64,000 bases of DNA from Arabidopsis thaliana. Taxonomy: Eukaryota; Streptophyta; Magnoliopsida; Brassicales; Brassicaceae. The notes beneath the pieces are model-generated. The model was not told the DNA's origin, searched no databases, and saw nothing but the letters and a program-made list of their open reading frames with translations. Every line of letters starts with the position of its first letter. Position 1 is the first letter of the stretch. Made by a program: the position numbers and the translations under genes. The stretch is from contig NC_003071.7 in the NCBI RefSeq assembly GCF_000001735.4, positions 1,933,001 through 1,997,000 of the forward strand, in the 5' to 3' direction. Of this stretch, positions 23,537-33,850 are shown in pieces.

Positions 23537-23638
23537 TAATTGTTAGAAAGTCTGTGGAGTCTACAGAAAACAAATCTGTCGCGGGAAAAATAATATGTCA
23601 AATCATATATATCTGTCGTAACTAAAACTAAATCTGTG

Positions 23639-23990
23639 AGAAGTGTTGCATGTTCGTTATGGAGTGGCCAGTCTGGAGGTAAATGGTGTCAGTATTGAGT
23701 CTATCTCAGCCATACTTCCGCAGCAGACTTGTGAAGCGCACTAATCCAACAGACTTATGAAGCAGGCTTGTGCAGACTTGAGGGAAGAAGTATGAATCAA
23801 TTGATTACCTTAGCATGATGTATGAGAGAGCCTAGAGGGAAGAAGAAGTGTTGCATGTTCGTTATGGAGGGGCCAGTCTGGAGGTAAAGGGCGGCAGTAT
23901 TGAGTCTATCTCAGCCATACTTCTGCAGCAGACTTGTGAAACGCACTAATCCAACAGACTTATGAAGTAGGCTTTTGCAGACTTGTATTG
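23639..23990 (+). repeat. Direct duplication with 205-bp spacing
   Basis: A segment of about 140 bp starting AGAAGTGTTGCATGTTCGTT at 23639 is repeated from 23844, with a few substitutions (for example AGTGGCC against AGGGGCC). The region is full of CAGACTTGTGAAG-type words. It does not read as coding. Confidence 0.8.
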
Positions 23991-24028
23991 ACAGACTTCT
24001 GTATAAGTCTGCCGTGAACAATATATCA

Positions 24029-24212
24029 GACTACAACTTTGCTAAGGTTACAAGTCAGCATAGTATGAGTTTGTCGACTACAAATCTGCTTACAAGAATT
24101 TTGCTTTTGACTTGTAACCTTAGCAGAGTTGTAGTCTGAAGTAGTTCATAAAGGCAAAAGCAAACTTCTTGTAAGCAGATTTGTAGTCGACAAACTTGTA
24201 CTATGCCGACTT
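24029..24212. repeat. Overlapping (interleaved) inverted repeats
   Basis: Segment X (about 24029-24056, CTACAACTTTGCTAAGGTTA) pairs with 24109-24135. Segment Y (about 24069-24107, TTTGTCGACTACAAATCTGC) pairs with about 24155-24195. The order is X, Y, X', Y', so the two stems cannot both form as simple nested hairpins. Confidence 0.75.
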
Positions 24213-25081
24213 GTACTATGCCGACTTGGAGAATGTTGTTGTTTGTGTGGCCTTCTTTCAAGAGCCGACTTCTCTTGCTTCCTTGGTTCGCCAAGTAACC
24301 TCGCTATTCATGCCATCTCCCAAGTCAAAGTGAGGCAAGTGAGCTGTTGACTTGATTTTGTCTGAGACCTATTGTGCGTGTTGGTTTCTTGTGAGTTTCG
24401 GCTGGAAGGAGTAGCTGTCTCTGCGTGTTGCAGGTTTGGGCTGCCTTGCGTTGCAGATTCGATGGCATGTCCATGCATCTCCAGTTACGTCGAACTTGTT
24501 TGCTATACTACTCGATGTTTGGGTTCTTTGCTGCCTTGGTTTACTTCCACCGAAGCTGTTGCTCTTCTTTCATCAGCTAAGTAAATGATTTTATGGCTTT
24601 TGAAGCTTCAATTTGGTCGAGGTTTTCTGGGATTGTTTCATTGTGTTTTGGTGGTGTTAGTATGACTTTTGGAGGATAAGAAGTTGCTTTGTCCATGCTA
24701 CTGATTGGGGATGTCGGTAGAGGATAGCATTGCTTGCCACCTTTAGCTTCTGTTGCTCCGCCCCTTTTTAGGTTTGGGCTTACGTTGAAGGGACTTCCGC
24801 TACGCTTTTTAGTCAGTCTGAAGATCTCTCTTTCCCTTATTGCTATTGTTTCTAGCCATGTTTTGCTTAGGGAAGTCTTTTCTATCGAGTTAAGTTCATA
24901 GCCTTGCCTAAAGCTTCACCGCTTAAGGATTTAGTGATGAATGGATCCTCGAATGTGTATGCTTCCATGTTTTTTAACTTTTTTTGGCATGGAACCATGT
25001 TTTTAGGATTTACTTTGTAATTCCTGAACCTTTCATTTCTCGAAATGATATTTACATTCTTATCAAAAAAAAAAAAAAAAG
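24134..25081 (+). mobile_element. Possible 5'-truncated LINE tail
   Basis: It ends ATTTACATTCTTATC followed by an A run of about 16 (25065-25080), the usual look of plant L1 LINE 3' ends. A 24-bp direct repeat (ACTTGTAACCTTAGCAGAG and following bases) lies at 24110-24133 and again at 25086-25109, as a target duplication would. However, that repeat also takes part in the inverted structure at 24.1 kb, so it could instead be older host duplication. No reverse-transcriptase frame remains. Confidence 0.5.
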
Positions 25082-25236
25082 TTTCACTTGTAACCTTAGC
25101 AGAGTTGTAAGTTCAGTACAGTGATAAAAAAAGAAGATATTCATAAAAGTATAAAACAATGAATGGTTTTTCATACATAAGCTTTTAAGAAGCACAAACC
25201 ATATAACAAAATTAAATGTTCCTATAACCTTGTTGA

Positions 25237-26303
25237 CTAGTTTTCATTTGTCGGTCCATTTCTTCTTTCGTCCAGATCAACTTTCTCGTAATCAGAACAA
25301 AACGGGAAACAAACGTAAGAGGCAAAATCCTTCCTTGTATGCACTAAGTTCAACGTCTCTGTGTTTAGGTTGTAAAGACAAAAACGATCCCAACTAGAAA
25401 GCATTACGTCGTCGTTGCTTGGAGTCCACACAATCTGACCTAATCCAATGCTTTTAATATCTTTCACTTTTATCCACGCCTTTCCACAACTGCTCTTTAA
25501 AACCCATAATCCGTGAACATCTTCTTGATCTTTGTTTATCCAGTGAAGAATAACACCTAGCTTCCCTTCGTATCTGACCAACTCTGGGAAACTACCAAAG
25601 TTGGGGATACGTACGAAAGACCAAGTTTCGGTTTTGAGACAGAATCGGATCACCTTGTTGTTCCATGATCTCCAATGCAAGAACCCCGAAGCTTGTACCA
25701 GGTTTGAAAGAATTAAACGGTCTGTTCTTGGTAGACGCAGATTTTTTAACCTCTTCCACATAAACGAATCGGAATCAAAAACTTCTCACGCAAAAGTACT
25801 GAAAGGATTCATATCGGCGTGTTAAAAAGCCTGAATACTTTATACCGGAAAGGCTCCAATCCAGTTACCGTTATACCGAGTGACTTATCACGGCTACACA
25901 ATTTTGGGGTTGGTATGATATGATACTGTTTTGTGGTTGGTTTGCAGACTATGTATTCAGGTATTAGTCCTGTATCATTAACACAAAGCAATATCCCATG
26001 ACTTGCATCACAAGCTTTGATCTTTCTCTCTCCCTGTGGCAGAAAATCGATGGAGACTCCTTTGTTTTCCAAATCTCTCCTCTCATGGACAAAACTGGTA
26101 TCAATTGTGTATCCTCCTTTGTAGCTTTCTAGGAAGTATCCGGAGATATAGTTGGTTCTATAGAAATTGAGATTGAGAAACCATGACTCGTAGCTTCTCT
26201 TGTTGCACTCTTTATTCAGGAGCCTGAATTTTCCATTTTTTGAAGCCGGGAGATAAGAAAGAACTTCTTGGATCATGTCTTGATTCATCACCGGAGAACT
26301 CAT
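25237..26303 (-). pseudogene. F-box and associated-domain gene, frameshifted
   Basis: Minus strand. It begins MSSPVMNQDMIQEVLSYLPA, an F-box with the FRLLNKECN helix, which would bind SKP1 in an SCF ubiquitin ligase. A beta-strand-rich associated region follows (GILLCVNDTG, YIVCKPTTKQYHIIPTP, YKVFRLF). Near 25815-25830 the frame shifts. The next frame carries an in-frame TGA inside STFA-stop-EVFDSDSF, where a cysteine-like residue would be expected, and then runs openly to the stop at 25237 (WKRLKNLRLP, SGFLHWRSWNNKVIRF). The two lesions split a protein of about 350 residues. It lies inside the composite transposon region, so it may be a captured copy or a host gene in which elements nested. 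Single sequencing errors would not explain both lesions easily. Confidence 0.8.
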
Positions 26304-27653
26304 GTCCTTTTGGTTTGATGTGATAAAGAAAAATAAAATAGAATTGGAAGAGAAAAGAAAACAGAGTGATACGATCCCGAAGAGAGATCAATCCCAATTT
26401 CGGTGATTTAAGTGAACCAATGGTTATCATATTAACCGAGAAAACTGTTCGTCAATGGTTACTTATAAACCAAGGCAACTGTTGGAATTACAGTTATGAC
26501 TAAACGTACGGTTGCAAACGTACGTGGAGATCGTTGGCCATTATATAACTCTGTCTCTTTGCATCAAAAAGGCATAGAAGAGAAAAAAACAGAGAGAAAA
26601 AACAGAGATTCACAAGACCAAAGGATTGAGATATTCTTTGGTGAAACACAAAAACAAACACTAGAAAGTCTATTTGTTTGTCTTGTATCTTTGCCTAGAA
26701 CAAGAGAGAGTACTTTGATTGTCGTATCCTAGAAGGGATTTCGTGTAACCCAAGGCTTGTTAATAAATTAGAACAAGGATTTCGTGTAATCCACTATTTC
26801 TCTTGAAAATCAAAAGCCTAGTATGGAGAGCCGATTTTTGTGGTAGACATTAAAGCCTTGAACATCAACATGATGTTTTGCGTCCTTCACAAATCCAATA
26901 ATTACAATGGCAGACACATCTGATAAAAGAAGTTGTGAACGGTACCAGCTTTACGTTATAACTGGATGATCCTGGCTTGTAATAAAAAAAATATAAGAAG
27001 GCTGGTATAATTAAGTTATTAAAACTTACATTTGTCACAACTCTATATATAAAACCTTAACATGAGCAAACAGACCATAAGATTTTTAAAATAGGAAAAA
27101 CCGAACACAAGGTAAAATTGTCGAGCATCTCTCAGATTAGAGAATGATGCCAACAACGTCGGCCTTATAAAACTTTACAAAGTCATAAAGGTTAGAAAGC
27201 CTTATAAAAACTTATAAAGGTTTGTAAAGCGTATAAAGACTTGATCACTAACAAAACTTTGGCATGTATATATATTTGTTCTTTTCTATGTTTGACTAAG
27301 AAGCTATGTAAGATATGTAAGAAAGACATTTTTTCTAGAAGCATAACCAAAAAAAAAATACAAAGAGCCTTATCAACAAAGGATTTCTCATTCATGATAG
27401 CTATCTTTATATTCAATACCAAAAGTCCATCACATCTTTCTGTGGAAAACACTTGAAGTTGAAAAGTCATAAGTGTTTCCTCAAAAACATACCAAAAAGA
27501 ACCATCAACCTGCCCGAGAACATGTTAGAACATGTAAAAAAACATACCTAAAACCACACATGTGTTCACCCAAAAACATCATAGACACATGTAATCCCGG
27601 AAAAAAAGTTCACCCCCTTAGGCAAATGATCTATTAAAGAAAGGTTTTTAAAT
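26304..27653. other. F-box gene promoter side and spacer
   Basis: No supported gene. TTATAAAG-type repeats around 27140-27240 resemble the outer arm repeats. The open frames at 26496-26732, 27192-27470 and 27241-27456 lack domains. Confidence 0.4.
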
Positions 27654-28443
27654 TTAACCGGGGTAAGTTGCACCTCTACTTTGAACGTAGGTCCGCCACC
27701 TCACATGCTCCGTGTTCACCCTTTGTGTCTTTAGATAATCTAAGACTTTTGTCCATTTATTGTGATCCCGAGGAGATATGAACACTCGATACCCAAGGCA
27801 TCGACGAATTGCCCCAGATTGTGTAAAATCAGTGGTGCGGATCCAAGGGTCATTATCATCCAAGAGATCGACAGCCGAAGTTTCGTAGATATCATCATCA
27901 GCTGTTCTGTACCAGACACGGGGTGATGAGGCAAGCTGCAAAACAAGCACAAAACCAACAAAAGTTCTATACTGCTTGACTGTTTGTATGTCTCTCACCA
28001 ATAACTCCAACTTATATGAGAAACAAAAAAAAGTCATCCTGCGAAACCGTCCCAATCTCAAGCGAAACACCAGTCAACTTATATGGGTTAAGTGTATATG
28101 GGTTCTCAGACGACAAGCTGAATTTTAATGGCTGGCCACCGAGGATGAGTTTGGATTGCTCTGCAGCATCCATTAAAGATTTATGGGCATCGCAATGGAC
28201 AAATGCATGAGGCACCACTCTCTCGTAACAATCAAATTTGGGGATGTTTGAAGTGTCTATGATCTCAAAATTAGGATAAGACCCATGAGGAGTCCAAGAA
28301 GTTTTTAATCTGCATCGCCAAACGAGTAGTCCTACTTTGTTTTCAAGATAATCTGTAAGTTCTTTTGTTTTAGTTGACTCCCCAAACCCACTTATGGTTA
28401 CTTGTGACACAACCAAGTTCTTCATGTTTCCCTCTGACTCCAT
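27654..28443 (-). pseudogene. Truncated RDR6 (RNA-dependent RNA polymerase 6) N-terminal copy
   Basis: Minus strand. The ATG at 28443 opens MESEGNMKNLVVSQV, then CRLKTSWTPHGSYPNFEI and CDAHKSLMDAAEQ. This is the N-terminal RRM-like region of AtRDR6 as I remember it, at roughly 80% identity. After DDFF the frame changes at a T run, and about 45 residues of RDR6 are missing. Homology resumes in another frame as KLELLVRDIQTVKQY, SSPRVWYRTADDDIY and DDNDPWIRTTDFTQ, ending soon after HVRW with an unrelated tail and a stop at 27654. About the first 220 of some 1,200 residues are covered; the catalytic DxDGD part is absent. The right transposon arm ends in a splice acceptor (TTCATGATTCAG) four bases before the ATG, so the arm supplies promoter and leader. 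RDR6 makes dsRNA for tasiRNA and transgene silencing; this copy cannot. Confidence 0.85.
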
Positions 28444-28446
28444 TCT

Positions 28447-29618
28447 CCTGAATCATGAAAATGAGAATACGATTCACATCATAGCATCAGAACATCTGAA
28501 ACAACTGTATAAGCACAGAACATCAAGCAAATGAACACAAAGATATGAGATGAGATGGGAGAATTAAGAGACATACCTTGTTTATGTCAGATATAGGTGA
28601 ATGATGAGCGTCGCTTAATTGGTTAATCAATAATCTGCATAAGCACAGAACAGAAAGCAAATCAAATGAACTTCTCATTTTTCAGCTAAATCATGAAAAT
28701 GAGAATACGATTAACATCATAGCATCAGAACATCTGAAACAACTACATAAGCACAAAACAGCAAGCAAATGAACACAAAGATATGAGATGAGATGATATG
28801 GGAGAATTAAGAGACATACCTTGTTTATGTTTGATACAGGTGAATGATGAGCGTCGCTTAGAACCAGAGGAGAGAAGAGCAGCGAATTCCCTTTTTCTGC
28901 TTGGAAAAGAGAAAGAGCAGTATTGGGGCGAAATTCAAGAATGATGTCTGTTTCCGAAAAAAGTTTTTTTGTCCCAACAAACTTTAATTTCATTAAAGCC
29001 CAAATGGGCAAGAACAAATTACAATTAAACATTAAACGAACAGACTTAAAAACGTATCGGACGATTAAAAACGTATCTTTGCTATTTTTCTTTGTTTGAT
29101 TGTTATCTTTGTTCTGTTCCTTATTAATCCAATTTCTAGAAAAAAATTTGTTTCAAAACGATACAATTTTTAAGTTTTCAATGCACTCTTAATTATTGAT
29201 AAATTGTAGTTTTCAAAAAGAACAATTGAATATGATTGGTTTAGAATTATTGAAAATTGTAAATTACAAAAACCAAAACATTTTTAATGGATTTTTGATG
29301 TGTTCTTTTAATATGTGTGAAAAGTGTATAAATTAGATTAATTAGGAACGGAGGGACGATTATTTTTCTATTTTCATCGCTATCTCCGTCTTCTCCAGAG
29401 TTACCGCTGTGTAAGTTATTATATCGTGTTAATAAAAAAGCTTTTTTAACAAAATATTTTTAAGACTTTATAAGCTTTTACAAGATTCTGTTAAAAAAAT
29501 ATTACAAATTTGATAAGCTTTCATTGTAATACGTTTTATCAGATGTTTGATTTCTCATATACGCTCCAATTTGATACATACAGTATATCATTTATTGGAA
29601 TGCTCAGATGTTTATGAT
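28447..29618 (-). mobile_element. Right long inverted arm of composite transposon
   Basis: Inverted counterpart of 15889-17050 over almost its full length, including the doubled leader module (28447-28640 and 28680-28860) with the CATAAACAAG|GTATGTCT donors and GTGCTTATACAG/GCAG acceptors. Read on the minus strand it points inward to the RDR6-like reading frame. The open frame at 28691-29032 is the arm counterpart of 16338-16814 and is not a gene. Confidence 0.75.
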
Positions 29619-29768
29619 ATGTTTATAAGATGTTTATAAGCTTTTATAAGAAGTTTATAAACCTTTTATCAAATGTTTAAAAGCTTTTTATAAGATGTTT
29701 GTATTTTATAAGCTTTTATTGTATAAGTAATACGTTTTATGAGATGTTTAAAAGCCTTTTATAAGATA
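29619..29768. repeat. Outer arm repeats
   Basis: TTATAAGATGTTTATAAGCTTTTATAAG-style words, like those at 15540-15780 and 21780-22140. They are cut by Helitron B at 29769. Confidence 0.6.
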
Positions 29769-30671
29769 CTAGATGAACACCCATGCTACGCATGGGTTTT
29801 TGTTTTTAAAATTGTCGGAAAAATATGATTATGGTTTTTTATTGATTTTGATGTTAATTTTGATAAATTCATCTATTTAATATAATTATTATTTTTTATA
29901 ATTAGATTCATGTATAACTCGAAATATCAATTCTACTATAATATGTATATTTATATATTTATTATTCTAATATTTCACTATCATGATCACATACTACAAC
30001 AATATATGATATACCGATACAATGTATGTAGTTATATTACTTATGTGTTTTGAAACTTGGCTAACTTAATTGTAACAAACAATTCTTTATTCCATATATT
30101 CTCTCGTCATCTAGTACACAATCACATCATGATATGCTAGTAATTTAAGTCAACAGTGTAATTCTCATCCCTACCATATAGTCATATAGAGTCTTATGTT
30201 GTTGTTTTTTTGGTATGTCTAATGTTTTGGATGACTATTACGTGAAATGTACATAAAAAAGGTCATATGATAAATCAAATTCACAAAACGTAATAATAAA
30301 AAAAAATATCCAACTAAAATTACTAAATTAATATGAGGTTAGGTAGCAAACATCTAAACTGCAACACAAGTAAAATTTTAGTCATTATGGGTTAATGACT
30401 ATTGATAAAAAAAAATTAATAAAAGAAGTAGAAAAGAATGAAAGTAGTGCTTGGTACATTATTATGATTTTTTTATTTATTGATTATTTTTAGAAAATTC
30501 ATTTAAGAGTGAGATTAATAGAGAATTTAACACAACAAAAAACTTTTGATTTTTTTCTCAATTATTTTTGCTAGTTTGTTAATTTAACTAATGTAGAATG
30601 ACACATGTCATTTTCTTCTGTGATGATGTGTCACTCATATGGAGAGTGTTGGCCAACTTTCATATATATAA
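29769..30671 (-). mobile_element. Non-autonomous Helitron, copy B
   Basis: Same family and orientation as copy A. The 3' end has a perfect CCCATGCGTAGCATGGG palindrome followed by TGTTCATCTAG at 29769, with A on the outer side. The 5' end (CCAACTTTCATATATATAA in plus reading) has lost the terminal G of GA, so TC became TT. Length is about 903 bp. The open frame at 30598-30792 spans this end and is not a gene. Confidence 0.8.
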
Positions 30672-31599
30672 TTTATTTTATTTTCATTTTCATTTTCGTT
30701 TATTTTTTTCTGCTAATTTCAGTTTTGAATGCGATTGGGGACATTGTTGTTTAATTTTGAGGGAGGCGGTTACTAATAATGTTTTTTTTTGAGTTTTAAA
30801 AAGAACGTTTTATTGAGTCAAAAAATTGTTGGGAATAATGATCTTTTGCTCAAGTCTATTGCCTAAGTTACTAATGCTGCAGAGTCAATTCCTAGACTAA
30901 TGTGATATCCGGATGGCAAACCGATATAGACTAGAGGACATCCACGTTTCCAACATAATCCATTAAGGCTGGAGCTAATTTTTCTGCTTTTCCTTTTACC
31001 TCTTCAGTAAGGTTAGTATTTGTAGAGGTTGACTCCTTGTTCATACCTGATAATGAGGCCATAGTGAAAAAGATAATGGTATTTTTCTTCCTTATAAAAA
31101 CTGAATGAAATGATTTTCTTTAGAGTAAAAGGGTGAGAATAATGTCCGATGAACCAAGTATTTTACTTAAGAAGGAATGATTATACAAAGGTTGGAAGAA
31201 TGCTGAGGATATCTTTCCAATGATGAGAGTACTACTTTGTCTAAATCCGTAAAAAGAATAATTGTTGGGGAGAAAAAGAATACCAAAACTATGAAAATGG
31301 TCGACTTAACATGGTTTTGTATGGGAATGAGTCTAAAAAGTTCTTGAATATTAACTTTATTGATGAGTCCTAGCAATGAAAGCCTATTAGATATAGTTGT
31401 AGAATTTGGTTTAAAATTTAGGATGATGTGAATGCATGCGAATAATTACATGGTAGTTATGATTTAATTAGAACTGTTAAGCATATGAATTTGGTTTGAA
31501 TGATCAAGGTAATCGGCTAGAGAAATTGGGAGTTCCTGCGTTTTTGAACTTCTTCCACGAATTCGATTTTTGTGTTTTGGCCAAGGAAAAGCTAAGTCT
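30672..31599. other. Unassigned repeat-like region
   Basis: Weakly coding-like text on the minus strand around 31060-30930 (MASLSGMNKESTST..., ending at a stop) recalls the start of a retroelement ORF but cannot be placed. No other features seen. Confidence 0.3.
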
Positions 31600-32870
31600 G
31601 AAGAGTTGATATACAGTACCTCAATTTTCACTGCTGTCAGCTACGATCTAGGTATAGGTATTAGAGTCTTTTTGTTATTTCTAGAGTCTTTTTAGAGTCT
31701 TTTCAGCTATTTCTATGACCGGGATTGGATTGAAACTAATAAAGCATTTTGGAGAAAAACGGAAGGAGTTAAGCTAAAAGACGAATTTGGAGTCTGACAA
31801 AGGCATCATACCGACACTTCCATGGTGTTGATCGACACGGTTTGTGGCGCAACAAGAGTCTAACGGTTTAAAGATTTGAAGATCCCAGAATTTACACCTA
31901 AAGATTTTTCTATTTACAGAATTAGTCCCTGCACGTTTTTGAGAACATATAATATATTTTAAAAGGTCATTGTTTAGACCAAAGCTTTATTTTTAGGTCT
32001 TCTACTTTTGCCCTACAATTCAAGGAGATTTTTGGAGAGTTCTTGAGAGATTTCAAAACCTTGTAGAGAAAAGATCTTTTCCTAAACTCTATTCTTCTTT
32101 TGATTTCTTATATGCAATCTTATACAAACATGTTTTATGTTTCGATGATCATGTTTGAGTAATCCCCTAGCTGGGTTTAGTGTTTTTCATTAGGGATTTA
32201 GATGAATTAGTATATCGATAACCTGTTAAGATTTATATTTATAGTTCTTTATCTTTGATTGTTTTTAATGCTAGTTCTAGAGTACCTAACTAGAACTTGA
32301 TCCTAAGTTAATAGGTAAGATTCGAGAGGCATCTTATTGCCGGAACTAGATGGGCTTAATTAGCTAAATGAGGATAGGTCTGATTTAGATACTTAGCTGA
32401 ACTTATCAAACCGGATTATAATGTTTGCTTAGTTCTAGGGATCTACATATAAAGTGGGGTCAATACAATTAAGCATACTTAGTCCATGCAACAAGAGTTG
32501 ATTGATTATAGAATTGAGGTTTGTAGTTCTAGAATAGTGCAATAACAATCCTAATTAACTGCTAGAACTATTATTTGTCTATTTCCTGAGAATTTCTGAA
32601 ATCCGACGTTTTAAACATCTGAATCTTACATCAATTTAATATGCTTTTGTCTTTTGATATACAATTACTTTTTTTTTTATATAATTACTTGATTTAGTTT
32701 CATTTCTAGATTTTAACTTTACGTGTGAACAAAAAAGATTTGTGAGATTCGACCCTTAAATACTAATGACGATCTCTTATTTGAGAGAGTGGTCTTAAGG
32801 TACTTTGATCACAACCACCTTGTGTTAACTGTAGCCAAGCAATTTTCCAAGTTCTTAAAAATTTAATTAG
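31600..32870 (+). mobile_element. Degenerate gypsy/Athila-type LTR remnant
   Basis: Contains GAGATTCGACCCTTAAATAC followed by GACGATCTCTTATTTGAGAG near 32750. I associate this kind of text with the 3' part of LTRs in Athila/Tat-type Ty3-gypsy elements. There is also an ATCGACACGG-type motif at 31830. No coding domains and no exact ends. Confidence 0.35.
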
Positions 32871-33259
32871 TCCTTAGTAGCTACTTTGTATAGCTCCTCT
32901 ATGATCTACTTTCAGTGCATATAGTTTTGTCTTTATCCAGCTGTTTAAAATCTATCGCTTGCGATTTTTGACAAAATCTTTAAAAGATAATAAACAGACG
33001 ATTTTTTTTTGTCAACTGAATTATATTAGAGAAACTTGTTGAGGAAGTATGGTGAAATACAAACTCTCAAACGAGGGAAAAACCGACGGATGACGAAAAT
33101 GTCCGCAGAAACAAAGCCAACGAAAAAAGAAATTTCTTCGAAAACTAAAGTCCTAAAGAAATGAACTAAAAATATAACTAGAAATACAAAGCAAGAAATA
33201 TCAAACCAAAATCGAAAGAGGACAATCATTCAAGAGAAACAAATAGTCTTGAAACCTAA

Positions 33260-33267
33260 GAAACATC

Positions 33268-33304
<37 letters not shown>

Positions 33305-33315
33305 AAACATCTTCT
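33260..33315 (+). mobile_element. Poly(A)-only insertion flanked by 12-bp direct repeats
   Basis: GAAACATCTTCT at 33260-33271 is repeated at 33304-33315. Between them are 31 A residues and one T. This is what is left when LINE-type reverse transcription primes on a poly(A) tail and copies nothing else, although slippage within an older A run is possible. Confidence 0.7.
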
Positions 33316-33784
33316 CCTGAATCTCCTGCAAAAGAGATTTATCAATGGTGCACTTAGCCAACCCAAAGATACCATCTACTATCTCCCATTATGAAGACAA
33401 TTGACCTCTCTAAACCTAGAAAAGGATAGACTACGTCCAAATAATAAAGAAGAGAAAATTACTACAATTAAAGAATATATAATTACTTGATCATCCAATA
33501 ATAGATCGCTATACGTGTGTGATGACGTAGATAAGAAAAGATCTAAAACACTTGTGGGGTTTGTGCTATTTATGGTGTTTCAAACTTATTCACAGTAAAT
33601 CCAACGACCACCCATACGGGACCCGACACCGTATACATACTTTGATACTTATCTCCTTACCACTTTGTTTTTTTCTATATTGTGATACATTACTTCCCTT
33701 TTAACATTTTCTTTTATTACTAAAATTCTTTCGACTGTGGATTAGTTTATTTGACTTTTCTCATTCCCTCGTCCTCATTTTCAT

Positions 33785-33792
33785 TATAAATA
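33785..33792 (+). promoter_or_regulatory. TATA box of GRP3S
   Basis: TATAAATA, 59 bp before the start codon, followed by GAGAGCATGCATGG. The GRP9 gene has the same TATAAATAGAG-GGCATGCA arrangement at 60054. The upstream sequence (GACCCGACACCGTATA against GGCCCGACGCAACACGTATA) is also shared, so the promoters are homologous. Confidence 0.75.
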
Positions 33793-33850
33793 GAGAGCAT
33801 GCATGGGGACATATTATTCATCACAAGTTTTAAGCAGTATTTGTAAGAAA

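Noticed and set aside
24372-24584. 70-codon cysteine-containing open frame as a secreted peptide
   Set aside because: No signal peptide or splice support, and it lies within the presumed LINE tail.
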